This document shows, one piece after another, positions 9,752-18,024 of a stretch of 64,000 nucleotides of DNA (position 1 is its first letter; each line of letters begins with the position of its first letter). Under the pieces are notes generated by a model. That model had not been told where the DNA came from and made no database searches. It worked only from the letters and a program-made list of their open reading frames with translations. A program made the translations under genes and the position numbers. The stretch comes from Thalassomonas sp. M1454 (GTDB lineage Bacteria > Pseudomonadota > Gammaproteobacteria > Enterobacterales > Alteromonadaceae), in contig NZ_VKDD01000002.1 of NCBI RefSeq assembly GCF_007097525.1, forward strand, positions 1,025,994-1,089,993. The letters are read 5' to 3'.

Positions 9752-12733
9752 CTAGTGTCTTAAGGCCTTGCTTAGATCGAGACAGTTCTGTTTATATTGC
9801 TCAATATTATCCAATTTACAGGACCATTTGCCATGGGTATTAGTATATTCTGCAATTAGGTTACCTATGTCATCATAAAAATTCACACAGATGTTTTTAG
9901 CTAAACTAGGCCAACCTTCTTTACGTAAAAGATCAAAAGTAAAACCCTCTGTGCGATAAGCCTTTTCCCAAATTTTTACTTTATTACCTAGCCACTGATA
10001 TTTATTGTTTAGCAAAATTGATTTTATAGCGAATGTTCCACTTTCATATGCGTAACCATAGTTACTAATTTGGACAACAATCCCCCTTGCCCTGTCCTTC
10101 GGAATGACTGGCGGCAAGGAGTCCCATTCAAGCAATGGTATAGAGTAGTTTTTTAAGATTTCAGATTTAAATTGTGTAGGTTCTTTTATATCATCAATAA
10201 GGTAAAGTTCTTGTTCAGCTCTAGTTAGAGCAACATATAAGAGCCTACGGTCTTCTTGAATTATCTTTTCTTCTGAATCACCAAGGATCCGTGAAAACAT
10301 CCAACTAGGATGAATTAATGGATAGTTAGAGCCATCAAAATCAACAACAATTACAACAGCCTTTTCTAGCCCTTTGTATTTATGTGCACTAGAAATATTG
10401 ATGCTCTTTCGCACATCTTCTGGGAAGAAAGATTGAATATATTCAAGATAACAAGGTAACGAGCTATTTTTACTGTTAACGTAATGCTTAATATTATTTG
10501 TACGTGATAAAATTACGACATCCAAACCTTTGTTAATCGTTCCTTGAATAATTCGCAAAATAGCCGGAGTTAATGTATCCCCAAGATGAGTTCTATGCTC
10601 GATATTTGATGGTTTAAAGTGTTGTAATGGTGCTAAGTACACTAGACCAGAAGCACTTTTAGCAGCTATCGATTCTTTGCCGCGCCCTTTCATAAGGCTA
10701 TTACCTATTTGAACGATATTGCTGCATGATCGATAATTGGTAGATATGTTTAGTATTTCTGCCGGGGATATATATTTGTTGAAGTTTTGATAAAACTCTA
10801 AATTAGAACCGGCAAAACCATTAATCGCTTGCCAATCATCCCCTACACAAAACAGTTTAATATTAGGTGACTTTTTTCGGATCGCAGATATTAATTGATG
10901 AAATAACTCCGCAAAGTCTTGGTATTCATCAATACATAAATATTTTAATGTTTCTAGATTTCCCTGTGAGCCTTTTCTTTTAAATACCGTTTTATTATTT
11001 TCAACTTCGATAATAGCTTTTTGTAGCAGACCATCAAAGTCTTCCTTATTGTACTCTTCAAGGTAAGATAAGTAGCTTTGATATAGTCCGTGAATAGCAT
11101 TTAAAAATAAATCTTCTACTTGAGAAACTGACTGATATTTTTGAATGATATTAAACAAATCATCAGCAGATAATGATTGCTTTCTACAGCGCCCTACAAA
11201 GCCAACGGCAGCCTGAGTATAACGATCTACGGCTCTGTCCTTTATCCGCTCCCATATTTCATCATCAGAAAGTTTATTACAAACAACTCCTCTTCGATTT
11301 AGTTCATATTTTAATCGTTCATAAAATTCCGCTTTGCTTACTTTCGAAACATTACTTGAATATATATCAACAAGCTCCCAATTCTTATTGTTTTCCCAAT
11401 AGACTTTTTTTTCTGCCGTCATTTCATCATAATCAACTTGACCTTTTAAACCAAAATACTCAATGATCACCCCAGAATTTTTAGTAAAAAATATGGTAAA
11501 ATCAGGTTTATAATTAATCCCATTCCAATGATGGTTTCGTTCATATTTGTAGGCGACATCATGTTCAAATAAAAAGTCGGCGATGAGTTTTTCCCCATAG
11601 GATTTTACATACTCACCTTTTAAGCTTTGCGTCCTTAGGGAGCGACGAAATTTAAGCATATCTTCTTTAGATTTATCATAACCACCTTGAAGTATTGAAA
11701 ACCAATCCTCGGTGAAATGTGCCATCATAATTTCACGAATTTCATCTCTGAATTTTGCATCCCTTAACTTTTCATCAATAACCCTTTGAAAATTCCGACT
11801 TAATTCAAAAACCTTAGTTTCACTATTATCAAACAGCAATGTTTCACTAGGGTGGACAATAGCATGCGCTAAAGCATGAAATGTATATACTTGTGGAATA
11901 TTAATTTGTAATTTTTCAATCGCAAATTGAACTGCCTTCTCAGTCGCTTCTTCTTCATTAAACTCATAATGGCTATTATGCTGTGCTTTTTGTTCTTCAA
12001 TATTTTTTTGAATGATTAACTCAGAGTCAAAATTTAACAGTTTAACAAGTCGCTCACGTACTTCTTGTACCGCTTTACGGTTAAAGGCTAATAAAAGGAT
12101 TTCACTTGCTTTTACTTTGCAATGCTTAATTAAGAAATACGTTCTATTTACCAGTGTTGCTGTTTTGCCACTGCCCGCACGAGCAATAACTTGCACATGT
12201 GTATTTACTGAACCTATGGCTAGCGCTTGCTCATCATCAATTTTTAAACTTGCTTGACCATTTACTGTTGAAGGGCTGTTATCATTAATCCATTTCTGAA
12301 CAAATGATATTTTCTTTTGATTAAATGCTTCTAATGAAAGGTATTCTTTAGCCGTTTTATGATAATACTCATCAACATCTAAATAGGATGTATTAAATAA
12401 AGAGGATAATTTTTTTATTATGCTTTTACGAATCTCTTGCGCTTTAGCCCGTTCTTCTTTTGCGCGCAGCTTTTCTGCTGTTTTTCTATTGTTCTCTGCT
12501 ATTTCAGCAGCGCTAATACTTCGTACTGTTGAGTCACGTTTTTTGTTTTTATGCTGAGCTCTGTTTTTGTTTTGCTGGAATTTTGATTTTAAATTTTGTG
12601 CGCTGACATATTCGCTACCGTTGCTAAACCTTACATCAACTAAACCATTACCTAGAGTACGAATAACTGTACCTTCACCATGCTTAAAATGCACAACCTT
12701 ACTGCCAGAAGGAAAACTATTTTTTTTATTCAT
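9752..12733 (-). CDS. UvrD/Rep-like helicase with N-terminal tudor-like domain and nuclease-like insert
   Basis: The 993-residue protein starts with a small beta-barrel-like domain (SKVVHFKHGEGTVI), similar to the CarD/PcrA-tail type that often contacts RNA polymerase. Motif I is ARAGSGKT near residue 181, motif II IDEYQD near 599, followed by GDDWQAINGFAGS and ALTRAEQ. The insert at ~360-460 contains GEKLIADFLF, YKPDF and IIEYFG, a PD-(D/E)XK-like pattern also present in HelD. Beyond the helicase core lies a long C-terminal extension without zinc fingers. It is the third gene of a minus-strand group that starts at 14271, 108 bases after the DUF2325-like gene. The context suggests anti-phage or element-specific work rather than housekeeping; that is an inference. 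Confidence 0.82.
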   Translation of the reverse strand: MNKKNSFPSGSKVVHFKHGEGTVIRTLGNGLVDVRFSNGSEYVSAQNLKSKFQQNKNRAQHKNKKRDSTVRSISAAEIAENNRKTAEKLRAKEERAKAQEIRKSIIKKLSSLFNTSYLDVDEYYHKTAKEYLSLEAFNQKKISFVQKWINDNSPSTVNGQASLKIDDEQALAIGSVNTHVQVIARAGSGKTATLVNRTYFLIKHCKVKASEILLLAFNRKAVQEVRERLVKLLNFDSELIIQKNIEEQKAQHNSHYEFNEEEATEKAVQFAIEKLQINIPQVYTFHALAHAIVHPSETLLFDNSETKVFELSRNFQRVIDEKLRDAKFRDEIREIMMAHFTEDWFSILQGGYDKSKEDMLKFRRSLRTQSLKGEYVKSYGEKLIADFLFEHDVAYKYERNHHWNGINYKPDFTIFFTKNSGVIIEYFGLKGQVDYDEMTAEKKVYWENNKNWELVDIYSSNVSKVSKAEFYERLKYELNRRGVVCNKLSDDEIWERIKDRAVDRYTQAAVGFVGRCRKQSLSADDLFNIIQKYQSVSQVEDLFLNAIHGLYQSYLSYLEEYNKEDFDGLLQKAIIEVENNKTVFKRKGSQGNLETLKYLCIDEYQDFAELFHQLISAIRKKSPNIKLFCVGDDWQAINGFAGSNLEFYQNFNKYISPAEILNISTNYRSCSNIVQIGNSLMKGRGKESIAAKSASGLVYLAPLQHFKPSNIEHRTHLGDTLTPAILRIIQGTINKGLDVVILSRTNNIKHYVNSKNSSLPCYLEYIQSFFPEDVRKSINISSAHKYKGLEKAVVIVVDFDGSNYPLIHPSWMFSRILGDSEEKIIQEDRRLLYVALTRAEQELYLIDDIKEPTQFKSEILKNYSIPLLEWDSLPPVIPKDRARGIVVQISNYGYAYESGTFAIKSILLNNKYQWLGNKVKIWEKAYRTEGFTFDLLRKEGWPSLAKNICVNFYDDIGNLIAEYTNTHGKWSCKLDNIEQYKQNCLDLSKALRH

Positions 12734-12841
12734 AATGATTTTACAGTTCCAAAAAAACTACCATTTAAGTGTAACCTTTAATGCAAATATTGCTCTTAAG
12801 TACAAAAATAGCCTGCACGATAATGAAAGAATTAAGTGTGA

Positions 12842-13480
12842 TTAAACCTCAAATAATTTTCTTTGTTTCAATGATGTAATCACTCTTTGCACAATAGCAT
12901 TTAGGTTATTTGGTTTTTCAATTCTAATAGTATAAACATTTTGTTCATCTTCTAATTTATCAGCTAACCCAGTTAAGTCATGGCCGGCATAACCTGTGAT
13001 CACGATAAGTACATCTACATGTTGATACTTTTCTTTAAATACACTATACGGAGGGCATCCTGAATTTTTTTCACCATCTGTTTGCGGGTGTTTAATCTTA
13101 GCGCCTGATGACACTTCCTTAAATTTATCTTTAATTTTCTGAATATCTGTTTTGTGCCCCCCTACAATGCCTATTTTTCTATTTTCCAAAAGCCTTTTGT
13201 TCTCACTTTTTTCAGTATAAGTGTACAACTCTGAAGCAAGTGTCTCTGTTCCAACTTCACAACTACTTAGACTTTTCCTTACTATCTTTAGCTCTTCTTC
13301 TAACTCACCAATTTTCAAAGCAACTTCATTTGGTAATTCATTGCTTTCAATTTCCATCAAAGTATCAATAGCCTCAACAATTGTTGTTTCTTCTTCCTTA
13401 GCTGACGTAAAAAAGCCCATATCATTTAACTTATTCTTAAGTGACTCTAATCGTTCAGCTTTATCAAAGTAACTGTCCAT
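12842..13480 (-). CDS. DUF2325-like protein with N-terminal coiled coil
   Basis: The protein has 212 residues. Residues 1-95 are helical and coiled-coil (ALKIGELEEELKIVRKSL). Residues ~105-210 look like the Rossmann-like DUF2325 fold: IGIVGGHKTDI starts the domain, IKHPQTDG corresponds to the basic/acidic loop, and VDVLIVITGYAGHDL to the conserved hydrophobic strand followed by a His. DUF2325 proteins have no firmly established activity; the fold suggests binding of a nucleotide or other small ligand. The gene begins 8 bases after the preceding membrane-protein gene, so the two are surely co-transcribed. The family call is from motif layout only. Confidence 0.55.
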   Translation of the reverse strand: MDSYFDKAERLESLKNKLNDMGFFTSAKEEETTIVEAIDTLMEIESNELPNEVALKIGELEEELKIVRKSLSSCEVGTETLASELYTYTEKSENKRLLENRKIGIVGGHKTDIQKIKDKFKEVSSGAKIKHPQTDGEKNSGCPPYSVFKEKYQHVDVLIVITGYAGHDLTGLADKLEDEQNVYTIRIEKPNNLNAIVQRVITSLKQRKLFEV

Positions 13481-13488
13481 TTGTCACC

Positions 13489-14271
13489 TCACATTCTTTT
13501 TTCAATCAATTTTAATAATTTACCTGATAGATGTTTTCTTTTATGGTAATTTTGAGTCATTAGCCTCAACACCCAAAACAAAAGAGTTAACGTAAAGAAT
13601 ATAAAAACACCAACATAAGTAGCTGTTTTATATGATATATGGCGAGAGGATAAAGCTTTCCCTTCAGCCAACTTTTTATAGAAAAGTTTCATATCTTCAG
13701 TAAATGAAATAAACGCTCCTCGGTACAAATGAACAAAACCAATAGTTTTTTGTGCGGATTCATTTATCGATGCATCCATTGAGTATGCATGCTCAAAAAA
13801 CACCGGAGATTTAATTAAGGAGTCTTCATAAATAGGTATAGACAAACTTGGCACTTCAGCCTCTTGAAGATATGTACATCGTTTAGGGGCTGCACTATCA
13901 GCATTATCAGCCATTTCACTTTGCTTTTGGCACTGTTCATCATCACAAGAAGTAATTCTTATTCTAAACAAACAATAGTTTGAATTAACAATATCAGCTG
14001 CTTTAGGTTGATTTGCCTTTTGGATAACTTCTTTTACGCTACCATTTATTACATTGGCCAAAATATTCATATCAACAGTTTGAACACGGTAGATAGCTGT
14101 CCAATAGGATTCATAGGCACCTTTAAGACTGTAAGACAAAACGAAAAAAGAAATGGTTGAAGATATGACAAAAATTAGAGGGATAAAAAACCTTTTAGGT
14201 AAAACAAAAAACTTCATAACATACTGAATATTAACCTTAATAAAATATGGAGCAACATTACCTATAAACAT
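13489..14271 (-). CDS. Two-span membrane protein with extracytoplasmic Cys-containing domain
   Basis: The protein has 260 residues, or 242 if it starts at the second Met (14217). One membrane span near the N-terminus (FIPLIFVISSTISFFVLS) and one near the C-terminus (ATYVGVFIFFTLTLLFWVL) enclose about 155 extracytoplasmic residues with several Cys (YCLFRI, SCDDEQC, RCTYL) that may form disulfides. The short basic C-terminal tail (HKRKHLSGKL) is cytoplasmic. The layout is that of a sensor or anchor without an enzymatic domain. It is the first gene of the three-gene minus-strand group with the DUF2325-like protein and the UvrD-like helicase. The family is not recognised. Confidence 0.65.
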   Translation of the reverse strand: MFIGNVAPYFIKVNIQYVMKFFVLPKRFFIPLIFVISSTISFFVLSYSLKGAYESYWTAIYRVQTVDMNILANVINGSVKEVIQKANQPKAADIVNSNYCLFRIRITSCDDEQCQKQSEMADNADSAAPKRCTYLQEAEVPSLSIPIYEDSLIKSPVFFEHAYSMDASINESAQKTIGFVHLYRGAFISFTEDMKLFYKKLAEGKALSSRHISYKTATYVGVFIFFTLTLLFWVLRLMTQNYHKRKHLSGKLLKLIEKRM

Positions 14272-15114
14272 TATTTAAATCAACATGAAATTGAACGTTA
14301 ATGAGAATCAAATTTTTTGGTTCCAAAAAGAACTGGACGTCAAGATGCTATATAATATGTAGGTTTTATAAATGACAAATAAACTCCTTATATAAGGCTC
14401 TAAATATTGTTATCAATTGTTCGCGCCTTAAACATCGATAGTTCGTGAATAAAAATAACTGTACATCCATACACAACTGCACATCAATTTATATTTAATT
14501 CAATGTATCTAAATGCCAAAAACAGTTGTTTGTGTCATGAAAAAAACACCTCAGCAGACATTTATGCACTTCATAAATCACCAAAGAATCTAATACACCT
14601 CTTTAAAATCAAACTTATTCCATTAAGCTATATCATATAACACATAAATCCGACGATATTCATTAAAAATACACATATACATATAATTTGTTTTTTTAAT
14701 CCACCGATAAATCATTACTCCCAATTTCAAGCTTATCCGCTCATCGATTTTAAAACGTATATTATTGCCTAGGTTTACAGTTAAAAAATAAATTTTTTTG
14801 AGTGAAGGAAGCTGATTTTTGATTATCTTTTTTCAAAAATATTCATCGCTAAAATTAGGAAACAACAAACATAGATAAATCTAAAAATACGATCTTTGCT
14901 TTTACAAAACTTTAGTAAAAAAACTCTGTAAAACTAAAATTTATTTAGTCACCCACCTCCCTCATAAACTAATTTAATTCATCATAAAACAGCACAAAGA
15001 TCATCGATAAGTTTCCATAGATTTTTCTATCAAAAAAAATATTTTTTATTTTTGCCATTTTTTAAAATTAATACACATAAGTACATTAAGACACAAATAA
15101 AAAGGGTGAACTTG
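14272..15114. other. Very AT-rich divergent intergenic region
   Basis: About 840 bases separate the minus-strand helicase group from the plus-strand recombinase operon. It is unusually AT-rich with many homopolymer runs. A TATAAT hexamer occurs at 14351-14356, without a well-placed -35 element. No gene, tRNA or clear repeat was seen. It is the likely place for the operon promoter and could contain an element boundary. Confidence 0.4.
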
Positions 15115-15678
15115 ATGTCAACAAAGCAAGCAAAAGCTGTATTACAAAAGAAAAACAAAGCGCTGAAATGCAGCGACTTAAAAATACTTGGGCCTACGCA
15201 GTCCTTGGACGTGATCGTTAAAAAATATGAAATGATCGATAAAGTTGCACCATCTATATTCCAAAAACTTAAAAGCGCTATATTTCAAGCCCTACCAATT
15301 TTGAACTCTAAAGATAATTATTATCCTTATGAGCACCTTGGCTTTTTTAAATACTTAATTAGTGCCTACCCAGATTTAGCGGTGCCAAAATCGAAGATTA
15401 AAACGGCACAATCTATTGAGAAAATAGAACACCTGATCGCTCAAATGTCATTAGTTGAAAAGTTAAACTATAACGAGAACGAAACTATTGATGATTCAAT
15501 CGAACTTATTAAATCAATGACAGGTGTTAATTTACAACTAACCCAACGCCAATTAGCTGAAATTGAAGGTTGCTCACCGTCAAAGTATTCAAAAGCGAAA
15601 GCGAGAAGTAATAGCAAAAACAAACAAGCTAAAAATAAAAGCAGCGTAACACCAAAACAGTTTGTATTAACTGAATAG
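15115..15678 (+). CDS. Small basic HTH-like protein of recombinase operon (GmtX-like?)
   Basis: The frame opens at 15052, but the ATG at 15115 has AAAGGGTGA just upstream and is the likely start, giving 187 residues. The protein is basic and helical. LTQRQLAEIEGCSPSKYSKA near the C-terminus reads as a helix-turn-helix, followed by a Lys-rich tail. It is the first gene of a five-gene operon, 14 bases ahead of the next. A small protein encoded together with two tyrosine-recombinase-like proteins recalls the arrangement of gamma-mobile-trio (GMT) islands, where it would be GmtX. I could not verify that assignment. DNA binding is inferred from the HTH and charge. Confidence 0.65.
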   Translation: MSTKQAKAVLQKKNKALKCSDLKILGPTQSLDVIVKKYEMIDKVAPSIFQKLKSAIFQALPILNSKDNYYPYEHLGFFKYLISAYPDLAVPKSKIKTAQSIEKIEHLIAQMSLVEKLNYNENETIDDSIELIKSMTGVNLQLTQRQLAEIEGCSPSKYSKAKARSNSKNKQAKNKSSVTPKQFVLTE

Positions 15679-15692
15679 TTGAAGGTTTTCTT

Positions 15693-17801
15693 ATGAACTA
15701 TCCATTAAATACAACCTCACCTATCGAACCACCAAAGGGTGGAATTTATGCTGATTTATCGCAAAATGAAGCGAGTGCCATTTGGGCGGCATTTCATTTG
15801 CCAGAACATCTTGAATATACCCAAGACGTTCATGAAATTTTGTCTCAGTTTCATCAGTGCTGTTGCCATTTAGCGAACGCTTCGAATAAAGATTTAGAAC
15901 AACAAAAGGTATTGACTAATGCCATAGAGAAGCTTGCACAATATAAAAGCGATGAACATTCACCTCAAAGCGAAGTAACTCGCAAAGATCTATATAACGA
16001 CCTTACGCATTATCCGCTAATAACAACGCTAATACTGATTGCACGCAACTCGCATAACGAGAAAGCCATTATTACTTGGTTATTGCTTACTGCACGTATC
16101 TATTTAAACGCCCCAACTAACCTTTACCAGTCTCTTTTAGAGTTAGATAAATCTCGACTAGACATAACAGATGACATTATTGAACAAGTAGAGATTAGTT
16201 ATTTTTATCAATTTACTAATAACGAATTAGCCGACTACCTTACAACCTTACCTGAGAGCAATCATTTCAGCTCAATAGCAAAGCTTTTACGCCAGCAGAA
16301 TATGCAAAGAAGTACGCGTATTTTTGCTCAAGGCACATTATTTAATGTCTCTGAGCATGAATCTGATTTAGAGGTTATAAATGAATGCGTTATCGTGGCT
16401 GATGAAGAGATACAACACGCCCATTTACTTGAGTGTATTGAAAAACCGAATCTAACAAGAAAACAACGAAAAAGCCTATATCAAAGACGCAAAGGTGGCA
16501 AAGCCAATGCGGTTGCTCGCGCAAATCAGAAATTAGCCTTTAGTCAGCAATCTATTACGCCATTGCAATTTGGTAATATTGCCAAAACGTTTACCCCAGA
16601 GGTATTCGATACAGTTATTGAAAAACTTGATTGTAAACTGATTGCGTTTTACATCATTTTTTATTTAGAAGTATTCTTTAATAAAACCTACGCTGCCCTA
16701 AAAAAAATCAGTGTATTTAACGACAACTCGAGATTAAGTAGAAAAACAAATACGGATGATTGTGAGGCTCTTGGCAACTCAGAAGTAGGCATCTATTATC
16801 AGTTATCTCATGGCGAAAGCTGTGAGGTTAATGCTGTACTGCCTAAATCGCTAGTAAAATCTCGGCAATATCAAGACACTGACGATACACAATTTTACCG
16901 AAAGAGTAATTGTTCAACCTCGCTCAGTATTGCCTTACCCTTCCCTATACCAACCTTATTTAACTGGTATTTACGCACCGGTAAGGCAAACAAACGCGGG
17001 AATGATATTTCGTTAGAAACGTTTCTTAAAGTCGAGACCGTTGAATATAAGCAATGGTTAAAAAGCCGAAAAGATAACTACAGTGAAAATTGCTCTCATC
17101 ATTTAACTCCCTCGAGTATACGCAGTGCTTTCCATCATTTTCAATATGGTAATGAGCCAGATATTTACAGCCAAATTTGCCGCTCTACGCCGAGTACACA
17201 AGGCCATTATTCAAATTTAGGCATTGAAAAAACGGAAGATGTGATCACAAAAGCTTGGTTCGCATTTTTAGGTTCTGCAGATATTCCGTTACCGCATATT
17301 GCAACGAATGAAATAAATACTACCTCACTATTTAGCAATGACAATTTGTTGGGAACGTTTGGTTGTGATTACGTACTTGATGAATATGTGCTCGATAAAA
17401 TCGTTGCTTACTTTGAAGAAGTATTTACTGAGGCTTCAAATCAAAGCCCGTCTCAATTAAAACAAGAGGCAATAAAAACCAGTCAAGATTTTGCCGTTTA
17501 TTTAGGATTTCGAGTTGCTTACATCGCACTGTTAAGGCCTGAAAAAAAACCATTTCCTTCCTTCGACAATGTCTCGTTAGTAGATTGTTTGATTGCATTA
17601 AGTGATAAAAATTCCCATCAGAATAATGCCAAAAGATTAGCATTCCTTGATGAAAAGTTATGCCAAATCTGGTCTCGCTGGCGAATCTTTTATCGACCAT
17701 CACCAAGTGTTCAGCAATATGCCATTGCCTACCTAAACGATAAAAATCAATGGTGCGAGGTGCAACGCGATGAACTCGAACAGTTACTGCTGCAATACTG
17801 A
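15693..17801 (+). CDS. Large tyrosine-recombinase-like protein, partly degenerate active site
   Basis: The protein has 702 residues. The region 465-510 aligns by eye with the second half of a tyrosine-recombinase catalytic domain: TPSSIRSAF supplies the HxxR-type Arg (R477) and STPSTQGHYSNL the Tyr (Y506). The usual LGH box reads ICR (C496-R497), so a catalytic His is missing. The N-terminal ~400 residues are helical, with a basic stretch near 255-275 (KQRKSLYQRRKGGKAN). About 190 residues follow the Tyr, which is unusual. In a GMT-like reading this is one of the two recombinase proteins. Its stop overlaps the next frame by 32 bases if that frame's first ATG is used. Confidence 0.6.
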   Translation: MNYPLNTTSPIEPPKGGIYADLSQNEASAIWAAFHLPEHLEYTQDVHEILSQFHQCCCHLANASNKDLEQQKVLTNAIEKLAQYKSDEHSPQSEVTRKDLYNDLTHYPLITTLILIARNSHNEKAIITWLLLTARIYLNAPTNLYQSLLELDKSRLDITDDIIEQVEISYFYQFTNNELADYLTTLPESNHFSSIAKLLRQQNMQRSTRIFAQGTLFNVSEHESDLEVINECVIVADEEIQHAHLLECIEKPNLTRKQRKSLYQRRKGGKANAVARANQKLAFSQQSITPLQFGNIAKTFTPEVFDTVIEKLDCKLIAFYIIFYLEVFFNKTYAALKKISVFNDNSRLSRKTNTDDCEALGNSEVGIYYQLSHGESCEVNAVLPKSLVKSRQYQDTDDTQFYRKSNCSTSLSIALPFPIPTLFNWYLRTGKANKRGNDISLETFLKVETVEYKQWLKSRKDNYSENCSHHLTPSSIRSAFHHFQYGNEPDIYSQICRSTPSTQGHYSNLGIEKTEDVITKAWFAFLGSADIPLPHIATNEINTTSLFSNDNLLGTFGCDYVLDEYVLDKIVAYFEEVFTEASNQSPSQLKQEAIKTSQDFAVYLGFRVAYIALLRPEKKPFPSFDNVSLVDCLIALSDKNSHQNNAKRLAFLDEKLCQIWSRWRIFYRPSPSVQQYAIAYLNDKNQWCEVQRDELEQLLLQY

Positions 17802-18021
17802 AGATACAGCAAATACCCAATGCTTAGATAACCGCAATATAAATCTTCAAATGAACCATCATAATTTTGGACAAACGCCATTAAGGCCTTATGCGCTGCA
17901 TAGCATCAACCAATTAAATCCTCACCAACAAAAAGCTTTAGAACACATTGCTCATCAATTCAAATTAGCCGATGACGCGTTTGAAAAAGCGATCACAAAA
18001 ATACTGAGTATCAGGGGTTAA
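17770..18021 (+). CDS. Small helical protein inside recombinase operon
   Basis: The frame allows 83 residues from an ATG overlapping the previous gene by 32 bases. An internal ATG at 17851 would give 56 residues and avoid the overlap, and the first 27 residues are of low complexity, so the shorter form is plausible. The tail (LNPHQQKALEHIAHQFKLA and onward) is clearly amphipathic helix. It ends 3 bases before the next ATG. It may be an accessory subunit of the recombinases on either side. No homologue is recognised. Confidence 0.55.
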   Translation: MNSNSYCCNTEDTANTQCLDNRNINLQMNHHNFGQTPLRPYALHSINQLNPHQQKALEHIAHQFKLADDAFEKAITKILSIRG

Positions 18022-18024
18022 TTT

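Noticed and set aside
15052-15114. Longer N-terminus of the first recombinase-operon protein
   Set aside because: The upstream ATG has no ribosome site, while the ATG at 15115 has AAAGGGTGA at a good distance.
14272-15114. tRNA or attachment site at the left edge of the recombinase operon
   Set aside because: No cloverleaf, no CCA end and no direct repeat with the right side could be found by eye.
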